Assembly (NCBI GenBank): GCA_036490335.1
Contig: DASXEB010000016.1
Span: forward strand, 92,486-156,485
DNA length: 64,000 bases
From: Palsa-1392 sp036490335
GTDB taxonomy: Bacteria; Verrucomicrobiota; Verrucomicrobiia; Chthoniobacterales; UBA10450
Direction: 5' to 3'
The first letter of the stretch is position 1, and the number at the start of each line of letters is the position of its first letter. The notes below the pieces were generated by a model, which worked only from the letters and a program-made list of their open reading frames with translations, searched no databases and was not told the DNA's origin. The translations under genes were made by a program, and so were the position numbers. Shown here in pieces: positions 8,449 through 16,869 of this stretch.

Positions 8449-9954
8449 TTGCGGAGGCAAATCGGTCGGCGGCAAAGGTGAAACCGGATCGGCCGGCGCC
8501 GATTCCGCGACCACGGCCGACTCGTTAGGCGTTTGAATCGCGGGTTGGTCGGGCTCGATTTTCGCGGACTCGTTAGGCAAGTTCTCTGGCCTACTTTGCG
8601 CGCCCGTTTTTGGCGACGGCGACGGCGTTTTGCTTCGCACCAGATCGAGTGTGCCGTCGTTGAACTCGATGACGTAGCCCTCGCGGATCAGCCAGTGCAC
8701 GTCGGACGCGAGCGCGAGCCTCTCCTTTGAAGGTTCCTCGGCGACGCCGTTTCCTTCTTTCGTCGGGAGCAATTTTTCGAGCAGTTGTTTGCGATTAATG
8801 CCCGACGTTTCCCTGATCGCGCGCAGGATCGCGGCAAGGCTCGGCGAAACCGAACCCGCGCCGAGCCCGAACCCGCGCGGCCGCACCGAGGCGACGAAAA
8901 GCATCGATTTGCGATGCCGAAAAAGATGCAGCCCGTTGGCCGGAAACGCAGCGATCAACTCCTGCATCATTTTCATCGGCGCGCGAATCTCCTGCGACCA
9001 CACCGCCTCGATCGCGCCGCCGAGCGCGCGGTCCGCCAGCCGCCGACTGGCGACGCCGTCGAGCTTGACCTCGCTGCTTTCGCGCACCAGACCCGGCAGA
9101 TAATTTTGCCGGAAATGGCGCTCCGCTTCGGCGACATTTTGAAAGATGAGCGGCGGCTCTTCTTTCAGGGTCGTGAAGGTGACGACGTTGCGCGCATCTT
9201 CTTTCCAGCGCTCGACGATTTCCAGATCGTTCACGATCTCGATCTGGCGCTGATAATCGGAAAAACTCATCCGCCGGCTGAAGCGTTGCTCGTAAAGCGT
9301 CCGCAACTTTTGCTGATACGCGTGATGATTCGTCGGGCCAAGGAGCGTGCCGCTCAGCCGATCGCGCGCGACACTGGCGAAATTGCCTTTGATCGGCTCG
9401 CTCTGCACGACTTCGACGCGGTAAAAATTTTCCTTTTCGTCCGCGAACGCGTCTTGCTCGAGCCGGCGACGATCGCTCGCAACCGCTCCATTTTCGCCGA
9501 GCTGAAAAAGCGGGCCGCTCTCGCCTTGCAATTGCACATCGTAGCGTTCCGGCTTTTCCAAAAACATCCGCGCGAGAAAAAAAACCGAGTAAGCGACATG
9601 GCCCTCCTTGATCTGGCGCAGGACATTTTCGAGCGCGCGCGCTTCGGGTTTGAAACGCACCTCGACCTTCGGCAGCGGCGCGAATTTTTCTTCCGTCGAC
9701 GTCGCGCGCGCAGGCGGACGCGGTTCGCGCGCACGCGTCTGTTCGCGCGGGCCGCGGCGTTGTTGCGGCGGCTTGCGACCGGCTGGTCGCGGGCCACGAT
9801 CGCGCCGCTCGCCGCGGTCACGATGCGGGCGATCGTGGACGCTCGCTTCTTCGCCCGCGAAATCGGCGTAACGATTCTCGTTAGGCGATTCTGTCGCCCA
9901 AGCCGGCAGCATTTTCAGGTCGAAAAGATCGGCAGCCGGATCTTGCTCGGACAT
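8434..9954 (-). CDS. Conserved-looking protein of unknown function, Arg-rich N-terminus
   Basis: I do not recognise a named family. From the preferred ATG at 9954 (MSEQDPAADL) the protein has about 506 residues. Residues about 30-90 are very rich in Arg/Pro/Gly/Asp, like disordered RNA-binding tails. A folded region of roughly 300 residues follows, and then a stretch near 390-440 (ILRAIRETSGINRKQLLEKL ... HWLIREGYVIEF) that looks like a winged-helix domain. The last 60 residues are low-complexity and Pro/Ser/Asp-rich. Its stop overlaps the end of rpmB on the other strand by 15 bases. The Arg-rich tail and the ribosomal neighbour suggest a nucleic-acid role, but this is only inference. Confidence 0.7.
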   Translation of the reverse strand: MSEQDPAADLFDLKMLPAWATESPNENRYADFAGEEASVHDRPHRDRGERRDRGPRPAGRKPPQQRRGPREQTRAREPRPPARATSTEEKFAPLPKVEVRFKPEARALENVLRQIKEGHVAYSVFFLARMFLEKPERYDVQLQGESGPLFQLGENGAVASDRRRLEQDAFADEKENFYRVEVVQSEPIKGNFASVARDRLSGTLLGPTNHHAYQQKLRTLYEQRFSRRMSFSDYQRQIEIVNDLEIVERWKEDARNVVTFTTLKEEPPLIFQNVAEAERHFRQNYLPGLVRESSEVKLDGVASRRLADRALGGAIEAVWSQEIRAPMKMMQELIAAFPANGLHLFRHRKSMLFVASVRPRGFGLGAGSVSPSLAAILRAIRETSGINRKQLLEKLLPTKEGNGVAEEPSKERLALASDVHWLIREGYVIEFNDGTLDLVRSKTPSPSPKTGAQSRPENLPNESAKIEPDQPAIQTPNESAVVAESAPADPVSPLPPTDLPPQSGGD

Positions 9955-10120
9955 CTCGTTCTTTACCGTGCGGAGAGGCGGATGTAAAATCGCCGGCCCG
10001 CAGAAAAATGACGCCGCGGCGCGAAAAAAATTGACAAGCAACGCGATTATTTTAGTTGCCAACTGGAGTGGTCGCCTTTAAGGCGTCACCCACAGCAACC
10101 CAATCAGGAGTTAAATTTTT

Positions 10121-10372
10121 ATGGCGGACAAACCGATCGAAGAAAAAGTGAAAGAGATCATCGTCGAGCAACTCGGCGTGAATCCCGAACAGGTCACGCC
10201 AAATGCTTCGTTCATTGAAGATCTCGGCGCCGATTCGCTCGACATCGTCGAGCTGGTGATGGCTTTTGAGGAGGAATTCTCGGTCGAAGTGCCCGACGAA
10301 GACGCGGAGAAATTGCAGACCGTCGGCGACGTCGTGAAATACATCGAGGACAAGTCGCAGAACAAGGAATAG
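10121..10372 (+). CDS. acpP: Acyl carrier protein
   Basis: Acidic protein of 83 residues carrying growing acyl chains in type II fatty-acid synthesis. The phosphopantetheine attachment serine is in GADSLDIVELVM (about residues 36-47). The helix II recognition region and the C-terminal acidic helix are intact. A strong ribosome-binding site (AGGAG) lies 10 bases upstream of the ATG. A TTGACA at 10031 could be a -35 element, but I see no convincing -10. The gene is monocistronic, closed by a clear hairpin terminator at 10421. Confidence 0.95.
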   Translation: MADKPIEEKVKEIIVEQLGVNPEQVTPNASFIEDLGADSLDIVELVMAFEEEFSVEVPDEDAEKLQTVGDVVKYIEDKSQNKE

Positions 10373-10420
10373 CGACTTTTTCCCGCGGCTGCGCGCGGCT
10401 TCATTGTTTTATCTGACAGG

Positions 10421-10446
10421 AAACACGGCTGCGGCCGTGTTTTTTG
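10421..10446 (+). terminator. Rho-independent terminator of acpP
   Basis: Perfect 8-base stem AACACGGC/GCCGTGTT with a TGCG loop, followed by a run of T. It lies about 50 bases after the acpP stop and before mscS. Confidence 0.9.
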
Positions 10447-10489
10447 TTGGCGCGGGTTGCAGTCGCCAACTCGCGAGAGAAAATAGCGC

Positions 10490-11626
10490 GTGAATCTCGT
10501 CTGGCTGAATCGCCCGATCTTCGATCTCGGCAGCCACCACATCTCGATCCTCGGCATTGCCGCGTTCGTCGGGCTCTTCGCCTTCGGCATTATCGTCGCG
10601 CGCTTCGTCCAAAGCGGACTCGTTAGGCGATTTCTCGGCCGCTTAAAACTCGACAGCAATCTGGCCGCGATTGTGACCACGATTCTGAGCGCGGTCGCGC
10701 TCGTTTTTTTCACCGTCGCCGCGATCAACGGCCTCGGCGTTCCGCTCGAATGGAGTGCGCCGCTGCCCGGCGTGCCGATCAGCCTGCTGCAAATTTTTCT
10801 GCTCGTCGGCCTGCTCTTTTTCGTCTTCTGGATTTCGTCGCGGACGAAACGTTTTCTCTTCAATCGCTTCCTCGTCCACAGCGGCCTCGATCGCTCGCTC
10901 CAGTACGCGATCTCGCAAATCGTCTCCAACGTCGTCCTCGTCGTCGGCATTTTCATCGTCCTGCAAAACACCGGTATTCATCTCGAGGCGCTGACCGTTT
11001 TTGCCGGCGCGGTCGGCGTCGGGATCGGTTTTGGATTGCAGAATATCACGAGCAATTTCATCAGCGGCCTCGTCATTCTGGCCGAACGCCCGATCGCAAT
11101 CGGCGACCGCGTCGAGGTCGCGGGCGTGACCGGGCAGGTGCAAAAAATTCGCGCGCGCAGCACGGTCGTCGTGACGAACGACAACATCGCCACGATCATT
11201 CCGAACCAGAAATTCATCGACTCGCCGGTGACGAACTGGACCTGGGGCGACCCGAAAGTGCGCTTCCGCATTCCAATCGGCGTCGCCTACGGCAGCGATG
11301 TCGAACTCGTTAGGCAAAAACTAATCGAGGCCGCGCAGCAGGATCCGCACACCTTGAAAGACCCGGCGCCGAGCGTTTTTTTTGTCGGCTTCGGCGACAG
11401 CACGCTCAACTTCGAGCTCGTCGCGTGGAGCGATGAGATGAGTCACCGCCCGCGCCGTTATCGGAGCGATCTGAATTTCGCGATCGAGAAAAAATGCCGC
11501 GAATCCAGGATCGAGATTGCCTTTCCGCAACGCGACATCAATATCCGCAGTGGCGTGCTCAAAGTGGAGTCGGTCGCCCCCGAGCGCGCCGAGCCTTCGG
11601 CGGAGGAACGCATGCCCGCGGGTTGA
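10490..11626 (+). CDS. MscS-family mechanosensitive ion channel
   Basis: Inner-membrane protein of 378 residues with about four hydrophobic segments. The last is the pore helix followed by GVGIGFGLQNITSNFISGL, the MscS channel signature, then the beta domain (AIGDRVEVAG.TGQV) and a C-terminal alpha/beta vestibule. It would act in osmotic downshock relief. The start is a GTG at 10490 preceded by a GAGAGA ribosome-binding site. Two TCGTTAGGC words lie in frame as Leu-Val-Arg codons (about 10620 and 11307). Confidence 0.9.
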   Translation: MNLVWLNRPIFDLGSHHISILGIAAFVGLFAFGIIVARFVQSGLVRRFLGRLKLDSNLAAIVTTILSAVALVFFTVAAINGLGVPLEWSAPLPGVPISLLQIFLLVGLLFFVFWISSRTKRFLFNRFLVHSGLDRSLQYAISQIVSNVVLVVGIFIVLQNTGIHLEALTVFAGAVGVGIGFGLQNITSNFISGLVILAERPIAIGDRVEVAGVTGQVQKIRARSTVVVTNDNIATIIPNQKFIDSPVTNWTWGDPKVRFRIPIGVAYGSDVELVRQKLIEAAQQDPHTLKDPAPSVFFVGFGDSTLNFELVAWSDEMSHRPRRYRSDLNFAIEKKCRESRIEIAFPQRDINIRSGVLKVESVAPERAEPSAEERMPAG

Positions 11627-11721
11627 AAAATCGCCCGTTTTGGTTACTTGGTTAAGCTATTCACAGTCTGGCTTCTTTCCACTCTTGCGAACCTCAGCGA
11701 CGCGATTTCTCCGGCGGCACG

Positions 11722-12867
11722 TTGCGGGTGCCGCAGGGTCGCGCCACGATTGTGCGGCAGGCGGAATTGCAAAGTTGTCCCGCCTGGCGCGCCGCCTTCG
11801 CCGACCGCTGCAAGGACCATCGCTTTTACGAATTGATCAGCGCCACTCTCGAGAATGATTTCGAATATTTTTTCCTCGTCCTCGAAGATGATTCCGGACG
11901 GGTGCGCGCGATTCAGCCGCTCTTTTTCGTTAGGCAAAATCTGACCGAAGGCGTCGCCGGCCGGATGCGCAGCGCGGTCGACGGCATTCGCCGAAAATTT
12001 CCGCGTTTTCTAACCCTGCGCACGCTCATGGTCGGCTGCGCGGCGGGCGAAAGTCATCTCGGCGCCTGCCGCGAAGAGGACGCCGAGTGGGTCGCGGAAG
12101 CGTTGCATTCTTGCCTGAAAGAATTTGCGCGCCAGTCGCACGCATCGCTCGTCGTGCTGAAGGATTTTCCGGCGCGCTATCGCGAGTCGCTCCGCAGTTT
12201 TTCGAACAACGGCTACACCCGCATCCCAAGCATGCCGATGACGCGGCTCTCGCTCCGCCATCGCGATTTCGAGGAATATCTCGGCTCGTTAGGCAAGGCG
12301 ACGCGCAAAAATCTGCGCCGCAAATTTCGCCAGAGCGAGCGGCGCGCGCCCATCACGTTTGAAGTCCTCTCCGACATCACGCCGTTGATCGACGAAATTT
12401 ATCCGCTCTACCTCCAGGTGCACGAGCGCTCGAAGCTGCATTTCGAAAAATTGACCCCGGAATATTTTTGCCGGGTCGGCCGCGAGATGCCGGAACGCGC
12501 GCGCTTTTTCGTCTGGCGGCAGGAGGGTCGCGCGATCGCGTTCAGCCTTTGCCTTGTCCACGACGACACGATCTACGACGATTATCTCGGGCTCGATTAT
12601 GGCGTCGCCTTCGATCTCAATCTTTACTTTTACACGCTGCGCGACGTCATCAGTTGGTCGCTCGCGCAAGGCTTGCGTTTTTATTGCAGCAGTCCGCTCA
12701 ATTACGATCCCAAACTGCATCTCGGTTGCGAGCTCGTGCCGCTCGATCTTTACGTCATGCACACCGGCACACTCGTGAATCCGATTTTTCGCCGCGCGCT
12801 CCGTTTTCTTCAGCCGACGAAACACGATCCGGTCCTGCGAAAATTCCCGAACGCGCACGAGCTCTGA
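11722..12867 (+). CDS. FemAB/GNAT-type acetyltransferase-like protein (first of tandem pair)
   Basis: About 381 residues starting at TTG 11722, which is uncertain: no ATG or clear ribosome-binding site is near. The C-terminal two thirds resemble the Acetyltransf_6/FemAB-like fold: GKATRKNLRRKFRQ (about 192-205), EIYPLYLQVHERSKLHFE, RFFVWRQEGRAIAFSLCL and a final Asn-Tyr-Asp-Pro-Lys-Leu stretch. Such proteins transfer acyl or aminoacyl groups in envelope or polysaccharide metabolism. Its stop overlaps the start of a close paralogue (TGATG), so the two are translationally coupled. Substrate unknown. Confidence 0.75.
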   Translation: MRVPQGRATIVRQAELQSCPAWRAAFADRCKDHRFYELISATLENDFEYFFLVLEDDSGRVRAIQPLFFVRQNLTEGVAGRMRSAVDGIRRKFPRFLTLRTLMVGCAAGESHLGACREEDAEWVAEALHSCLKEFARQSHASLVVLKDFPARYRESLRSFSNNGYTRIPSMPMTRLSLRHRDFEEYLGSLGKATRKNLRRKFRQSERRAPITFEVLSDITPLIDEIYPLYLQVHERSKLHFEKLTPEYFCRVGREMPERARFFVWRQEGRAIAFSLCLVHDDTIYDDYLGLDYGVAFDLNLYFYTLRDVISWSLAQGLRFYCSSPLNYDPKLHLGCELVPLDLYVMHTGTLVNPIFRRALRFLQPTKHDPVLRKFPNAHEL

Positions 12868-14072
12868 TGCAGTCGCTGGCGGACGCATCCGCGCTGCGAA
12901 TCGGGCCGGCGCCGCTTCACGTTTTCGCTTTGCGCGAAGGCGCGTCGAAGATTTTCGCGCGCGCCGCTGATGTCGATCCGGAGCTGTGGGAGCAAACTTT
13001 CAGCGGACAGCCAAAAGATTTTTCCTACTACGAGCTGCTCGAGCGCACGATGTCGCGCGGCTATCTCTATCGTTATCTGGTTCTGTTTTCGCCTAACGAC
13101 GAACCTTTCGCGCTCCAGCCGCTCGTCATCGTCGATCAGGATTTGACCATCGCTTTCGCGCCGCACTGGCGTCGCGCGATCGCCGCGCTACGGCGATTTT
13201 TCCCCCGCTTTTTGTGCGCTCGAATTTTGCTGGCCGGTTGTCTTGTCGGCGATGGCCGATTCGGCGTCAGAAAAGATTTTCATCGCCGCAAAGCGACGAG
13301 CCTTTTGGCCGAAGCGCTCTTCGCCTGCACGCGCGCCGAAGATATTTCGCTCGTCACGATCAAGGATTTTTCCGCGCTCGAACGCAGCGAAATGCAACCG
13401 CTGCGTGACGCCGGCTTCACGCGCATCGATGGATTTCCGCCGCTCCATCTCGAGCTCAACTTCGCCAGTTTCGACGATCACCTCCGCAAACACGCGAGCA
13501 AAATCACCCGCAAAGGTCTGCGCCGAAAATTCCGCACCGCCGCTGCCGCGAAGCCGCCGATCACACTCGAAGTCCTCGCGGATTGCCGCGCGGTGATCGA
13601 CGAAATTTATCCGCTTTATCTCGCAGTCGCGCGGCGCAGCGAGATTCAATTCGAAATTTTCAGCCGCAAATATTTCCTCGATGCCAGCGTGGCGATGCCG
13701 GAACGCAGCCGTTTTTTTGTTTGGCGGCAGGGCGGCAAAGTGATCGCCTTTTCCTTTTGCATGATCTGCGGCGACACGATTTTCGACAATGACATCGGGC
13801 TCGATTACGCGGTCGCGCATCAGCTTCATCTTTACGACCTCAGCTTCCGCGACATCGTCGACTGGGCGCTCGACCACGGCTGTCGTCACTACCGAACCTC
13901 GCCGTTCAATTACGAATCAAAACTGCGTCTTCGTCTTCAGCTCGAGCCGGTCGATCTTTTCGTCCGACATAGTTCCGTTCTCGTGAACTTTGCGCTGAAA
14001 AAACTCGCGCCCTTTTTTGCGCCCGCGCGCTCCGATCCTGCGCTGCGCCGCCATTTTTCCGGGACGTCGTGA
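12867..14072 (+). CDS. FemAB/GNAT-type acetyltransferase-like protein (second of tandem pair)
   Basis: About 401 residues from the ATG at 12867, overlapping the previous stop. It shares a colinear order of motifs with the gene before it (SKITRKGLRRKFR, EIYPLYLAVARRSEIQFE, RFFVWRQGGKVIAFSFC, SPFNYESKLRL), so the two arose by tandem duplication and diverged considerably. The open frame extends upstream to 12468, but that part overlaps the first paralogue and is not used. The end overlaps a small transporter gene (GTGA), so four genes form one coupled operon. Role probably in modifying an envelope component; inferred only. Confidence 0.75.
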   Translation: MQSLADASALRIGPAPLHVFALREGASKIFARAADVDPELWEQTFSGQPKDFSYYELLERTMSRGYLYRYLVLFSPNDEPFALQPLVIVDQDLTIAFAPHWRRAIAALRRFFPRFLCARILLAGCLVGDGRFGVRKDFHRRKATSLLAEALFACTRAEDISLVTIKDFSALERSEMQPLRDAGFTRIDGFPPLHLELNFASFDDHLRKHASKITRKGLRRKFRTAAAAKPPITLEVLADCRAVIDEIYPLYLAVARRSEIQFEIFSRKYFLDASVAMPERSRFFVWRQGGKVIAFSFCMICGDTIFDNDIGLDYAVAHQLHLYDLSFRDIVDWALDHGCRHYRTSPFNYESKLRLRLQLEPVDLFVRHSSVLVNFALKKLAPFFAPARSDPALRRHFSGTS

Positions 14073-14476
14073 TCGTTTTCGTTCGGCGCTGGTTTTTGAA
14101 TCCGTGGACTCAGCTCGCGATTTGCGTTCTGCTCGCGACCACGGCGGAAATTTTTCTCAAACTCGGCGCGCGCCAGACCGCGAATCCCGCCAGCGCGTGG
14201 TCGTGGACGGGTCTGACCGGCTTGCGTTCGCATTGGGTCTGGTGGGGAATTCTCGCCTCAGTCGTGAGCCTGTTTAACTGGCTCGCGACCCTGCGAAAAC
14301 TTCCCCTGACGATCGCCTTTCCGGTCGGCAACGTCGTCCACATCCTCGTCCCGTTGAGCTGCTGGATTTTTCTCGGCGAAGCTATTTTGCCGCTGCGCTG
14401 GTGCGGCATCGCGCTCGTTCTCCTCGGGCTGATGATCGTGGCGCAGCCGGCCGCGACACTGGAGGAGCGGATGTGA
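14069..14476 (+). CDS. Half-size EamA/SMR-type membrane transporter
   Basis: About 135 residues with four hydrophobic segments: the EamA half-repeat or small multidrug resistance size. The GTG start at 14069 overlaps the stop of the acetyltransferase-like gene. Visible family-like stretches are TTAEIFLKLGARQ in helix 1, LTIAFPVGNVVHILVPL in helix 3 and ALVLLGLMIV in helix 4. A second half-size protein follows with overlapping stop and start. The pair could form a heterodimer as ArnE/ArnF or EbrA/EbrB do. Lipid-linked sugar flipping is a plausible but unproven role. Confidence 0.75.
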   Translation: MIVFVRRWFLNPWTQLAICVLLATTAEIFLKLGARQTANPASAWSWTGLTGLRSHWVWWGILASVVSLFNWLATLRKLPLTIAFPVGNVVHILVPLSCWIFLGEAILPLRWCGIALVLLGLMIVAQPAATLEERM

Positions 14477-14817
14477 CGTTGTTCGCTGCGCTCCTCATTT
14501 TTGTCACCGTCAGTTGTTTCGTGGCCGGACAGATTTTGCTCAAACGCGCGATGGACATCATCGCGCAACCGACCTCCTCGCGGCTCCACGCGACGCTCGT
14601 TTTCACGAGCGCGATCGTCGTCTTCGCGATGAATTTTTTCATCAACATCGGGCTGCTCCAGCGCTTCGATCTCAGTTATTTTTTTCCTTTCCAGGGCTTG
14701 AGCGTCGTCATCATCGCGTTTGCCGGCGCGTTCATCCTGCACGAAAAAGTGAGCCTTCGCCTAACGATCGGCTCGATCGTGATCAGCCTCGGCGTCATTC
14801 TCGTTTCGATCAGTTAA
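14473..14817 (+). CDS. Half-size EamA/SMR-type membrane transporter, partner
   Basis: About 114 residues with four hydrophobic segments, starting at GTG 14473 with the ribosome-binding site GGAGGAG just upstream, inside the end of the preceding gene. It contains AGQILLKRAMD in helix 1 and FPFQGLSVVIIAFAGAFILHEKV in helices 3-4, the typical EamA half. The last 57 bases overlap the 3' end of the arginase-fold gene on the other strand. Confidence 0.72.
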   Translation: MTLFAALLIFVTVSCFVAGQILLKRAMDIIAQPTSSRLHATLVFTSAIVVFAMNFFINIGLLQRFDLSYFFPFQGLSVVIIAFAGAFILHEKVSLRLTIGSIVISLGVILVSIS

Positions 14818-15648
14818 GGCCGGGAGCAGAGCGCGCAGCGCGGCCAGATTCGCCGCCCGCATCTGCGCGGGATCGCGCGCCGGAAGTTTCGGATGGTCCA
14901 TTTGCGAAGCGAAACGCTGTTTGTGTCGCGCGTAAACCGCCCGGGACCACGCGCCGCAGATATCGCCCGCAACAATGTGCGCATTTTTGCCTAACGACTC
15001 GACGGCCCAGACCAGATCGCCTAACGAAAAGCAGCCGTTCTCCCAGTTCGTCGCCGATTCTTCCGCGCGCAGACAATCGAGATCGATCGTGACGTAAACC
15101 GACACGCTCTGAAGTTGCCTAACGAAAAGCTGAAACTGTTCGCGCCAGTCCTCGCGCAGGATCGCGCCGCGCCGCGCGCGATCGTTTGTGCTGCGGTTGT
15201 CCGCCCAAGGATGGACTTCGAGCCGGCCGGCACGCTCGGCGCGATTGTTCCCGAAAATTCGCGCAGGCCACCAGCATTCGAAATTTCCGCAGCCCCACAC
15301 GCTCACTTTTTCGATGGCCGGCAATTCGAGCGCGCGATTGACCCAGCTTCCGCAGCCCCAGCGCGGCGGGCGAATGTCCCAGTCGGGATGATTGTCGAAG
15401 GAGACGACGTTCGTTAGGCGTTGCTGTCGCCGGCGAATGAAGAGCGCGCTCAGATGATGAAAATCGCCCGAGCCGAAAACCAGAAATGGCGGCAGATTTT
15501 CGCCTAACGAAAGGTCGAAGCTCTCGATCTCGCGCGCCGGCGCGGAAAAGCGCAGCCGCGGTCCCCATTCGCGCAGGTCGCGTGTCGGGAGATCGATTTC
15601 CCCCGGCCAGGCGTCGTCGAAATTCAAGTGCAGGACTTCGGCCGCCAT
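14761..15648 (-). CDS. Arginase/deacetylase-fold protein
   Basis: 295 residues. Metal-binding motifs typical of the ureohydrolase superfamily are visible: SFDNHPDWD (about 81-89; canonical DAHxD) and YVTIDLDCL (about 182-190; canonical SxDxDxxDP). The second motif lacks the usual DP, and the upstream GGxHS motif reads GSGDFHH, so it is a divergent member whose substrate cannot be assigned. The C-terminus is degenerate and rich in Asp/Arg, and its last codons overlap the convergent transporter gene. Five copies of the dispersed word occur inside this gene. Confidence 0.65.
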   Translation of the reverse strand: MAAEVLHLNFDDAWPGEIDLPTRDLREWGPRLRFSAPAREIESFDLSLGENLPPFLVFGSGDFHHLSALFIRRRQQRLTNVVSFDNHPDWDIRPPRWGCGSWVNRALELPAIEKVSVWGCGNFECWWPARIFGNNRAERAGRLEVHPWADNRSTNDRARRGAILREDWREQFQLFVRQLQSVSVYVTIDLDCLRAEESATNWENGCFSLGDLVWAVESLGKNAHIVAGDICGAWSRAVYARHKQRFASQMDHPKLPARDPAQMRAANLAALRALLPALTDRNENDAEADHDRADR

Positions 15649-15702
15649 TTAAGATGAAGCGCGAGACGCGCGCGGTCTCGTCGGCGAACGATCAGAAAGA
15701 CG

Positions 15703-16173
15703 ATGGCGAAAAAAGCACCGAATCACACGGCGACGCCGAAGGGTGAGCATTCGTTTTTTTGCCGGGTGCAGGATGCTTTTCGCGTCATCGCGCACAAAAG
15801 CTCGAGCGTGCTCGGGACGGCGTGGGCGTTCATAGTCGCGGTCGCGGTCATTGTGGTTTGGGCCGCGACCGGTCGCCTTTTTCATTACTCCGACACCTGG
15901 CAGTTGATCATCAATACGGGCACGACCATCGTCACGTTCCTGATGGTTTTTCTGATTCAAAATACGCAGAACCGCGAGTCGCGCGCGGTCCAGCTCAAGC
16001 TCGACGAATTGATCCGGAGCATGCGCGGGGCGCGGAATAAATTAATGGACCTCGAAGCGCTGACCGATGAGGACCTCGACGATTTTGAAAAAGAATTTCG
16101 CCGTTTGCGCAAACGCGCCGAGCAGACCGCGGAGACCGTCACGCAGATGAGCAAGGGCGCGAAGTCACGTTGA
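15703..16173 (+). CDS. Low-affinity iron permease family protein
   Basis: 156 residues with two hydrophobic segments (about 42-60 and 68-86). The strongly conserved stretch TTIVTFLMVFLIQNTQNRES after the second segment is typical of the Fe_permease (PF04120) family in bacteria. The C-terminal third is charged and helical. The family name derives from yeast Fet4; a transport function for the short bacterial versions is not established. The stop overlaps the end of nth by 9 bases, convergent. Confidence 0.82.
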   Translation: MAKKAPNHTATPKGEHSFFCRVQDAFRVIAHKSSSVLGTAWAFIVAVAVIVVWAATGRLFHYSDTWQLIINTGTTIVTFLMVFLIQNTQNRESRAVQLKLDELIRSMRGARNKLMDLEALTDEDLDDFEKEFRRLRKRAEQTAETVTQMSKGAKSR

Positions 16174-16830
16174 GGCGCGCGCTTCGCCGCGGCGGATAAA
16201 GCGCGGGCCGGACGGGCAGAGCGCGAGCACTTCGCAATTCGGGCAATCGGGTTTGCGCGCGAAGCAGCGGCGGCGTCCGTGCCAGATGAGCCAGTGGCTC
16301 CAGTTCGTCCAGTCCGCGCGCGGGATCAGTTTCATTAGATCGGTTTCGATTTTTTCGGCCTCGGTGCTTTTCGTTAGGCCGAGACGGAGCGACAAGCGCG
16401 TGACGTGCGTATCGACGACGATGCCTTCGTCTTTATGAAAGGCGTTCCCGAGAACAACGTTCGCCGTTTTCCGTCCGACGCCGGGGAGCGCGTGCAGCTC
16501 AGTCATCGTTTGCGGAACTTCGCCGTGATGTTTTTCGACGATCGTCGCCGCGGCCGCGCGAATGCTTTTGGCTTTGTTACGAAAGAAACCGGTCGATTGA
16601 ATTTCCTTTTCCAGTTCGTTAGGCGAAGCGGCCGCGAAATCCCTGGCCGACTTGTAATGCTTGAAAAGCGCGGGCGTGACCATGTTGACGCGCTTGTCGG
16701 TGCATTGCGCGGACAGAATGGTCGCGACGAGCAACTGCAGCGGCGTTTTGAAATTCAGCTCGCAATGCGCGTCGGGATAAATTTTGGGGAAGGCTTGAAC
16801 CAGCTTGGCCGCGCGTTCCTTGCGAGTCAT
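16165..16830 (-). CDS. nth: Endonuclease III
   Basis: Base-excision-repair glycosylase/AP lyase for oxidised pyrimidines, 221 residues. It has the helix-hairpin-helix LPGVGRKTANVVLG with the catalytic Lys (about 121) and the catalytic Asp in VVDTHVTRLS (about 139). At the C-terminus four cysteines (CFARKPDCPNCEVLALC) match the [4Fe-4S] spacing C-x6-C-x2-C-x5-C. The start at 16830 is directly followed upstream by an inverted pair of the dispersed word separating it from hflX. Confidence 0.94.
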   Translation of the reverse strand: MTRKERAAKLVQAFPKIYPDAHCELNFKTPLQLLVATILSAQCTDKRVNMVTPALFKHYKSARDFAAASPNELEKEIQSTGFFRNKAKSIRAAAATIVEKHHGEVPQTMTELHALPGVGRKTANVVLGNAFHKDEGIVVDTHVTRLSLRLGLTKSTEAEKIETDLMKLIPRADWTNWSHWLIWHGRRRCFARKPDCPNCEVLALCPSGPRFIRRGEARAST

Positions 16831-16832
16831 TT

Positions 16833-16868
16833 GCCTAACGAATTCATCCTGTCGCCGACTCGTTAGGC
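16833..16868 (-). terminator. Inverted pair of dispersed word between hflX and nth
   Basis: GCCTAACGA (16833-16841) and TCGTTAGGC (16860-16868) form a perfect 9-base inverted repeat with an 18-base loop, immediately downstream of the hflX stop on the minus strand. No strong T-run follows, so termination is plausible rather than proven. Confidence 0.5.
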
Positions 16869-16869
16869 G

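Noticed and set aside
10031..10058. Sigma-70 promoter for acpP
   Set aside because: TTGACA is present, but no -10 hexamer sits at 16-18 bases, so it is not listed as a feature.
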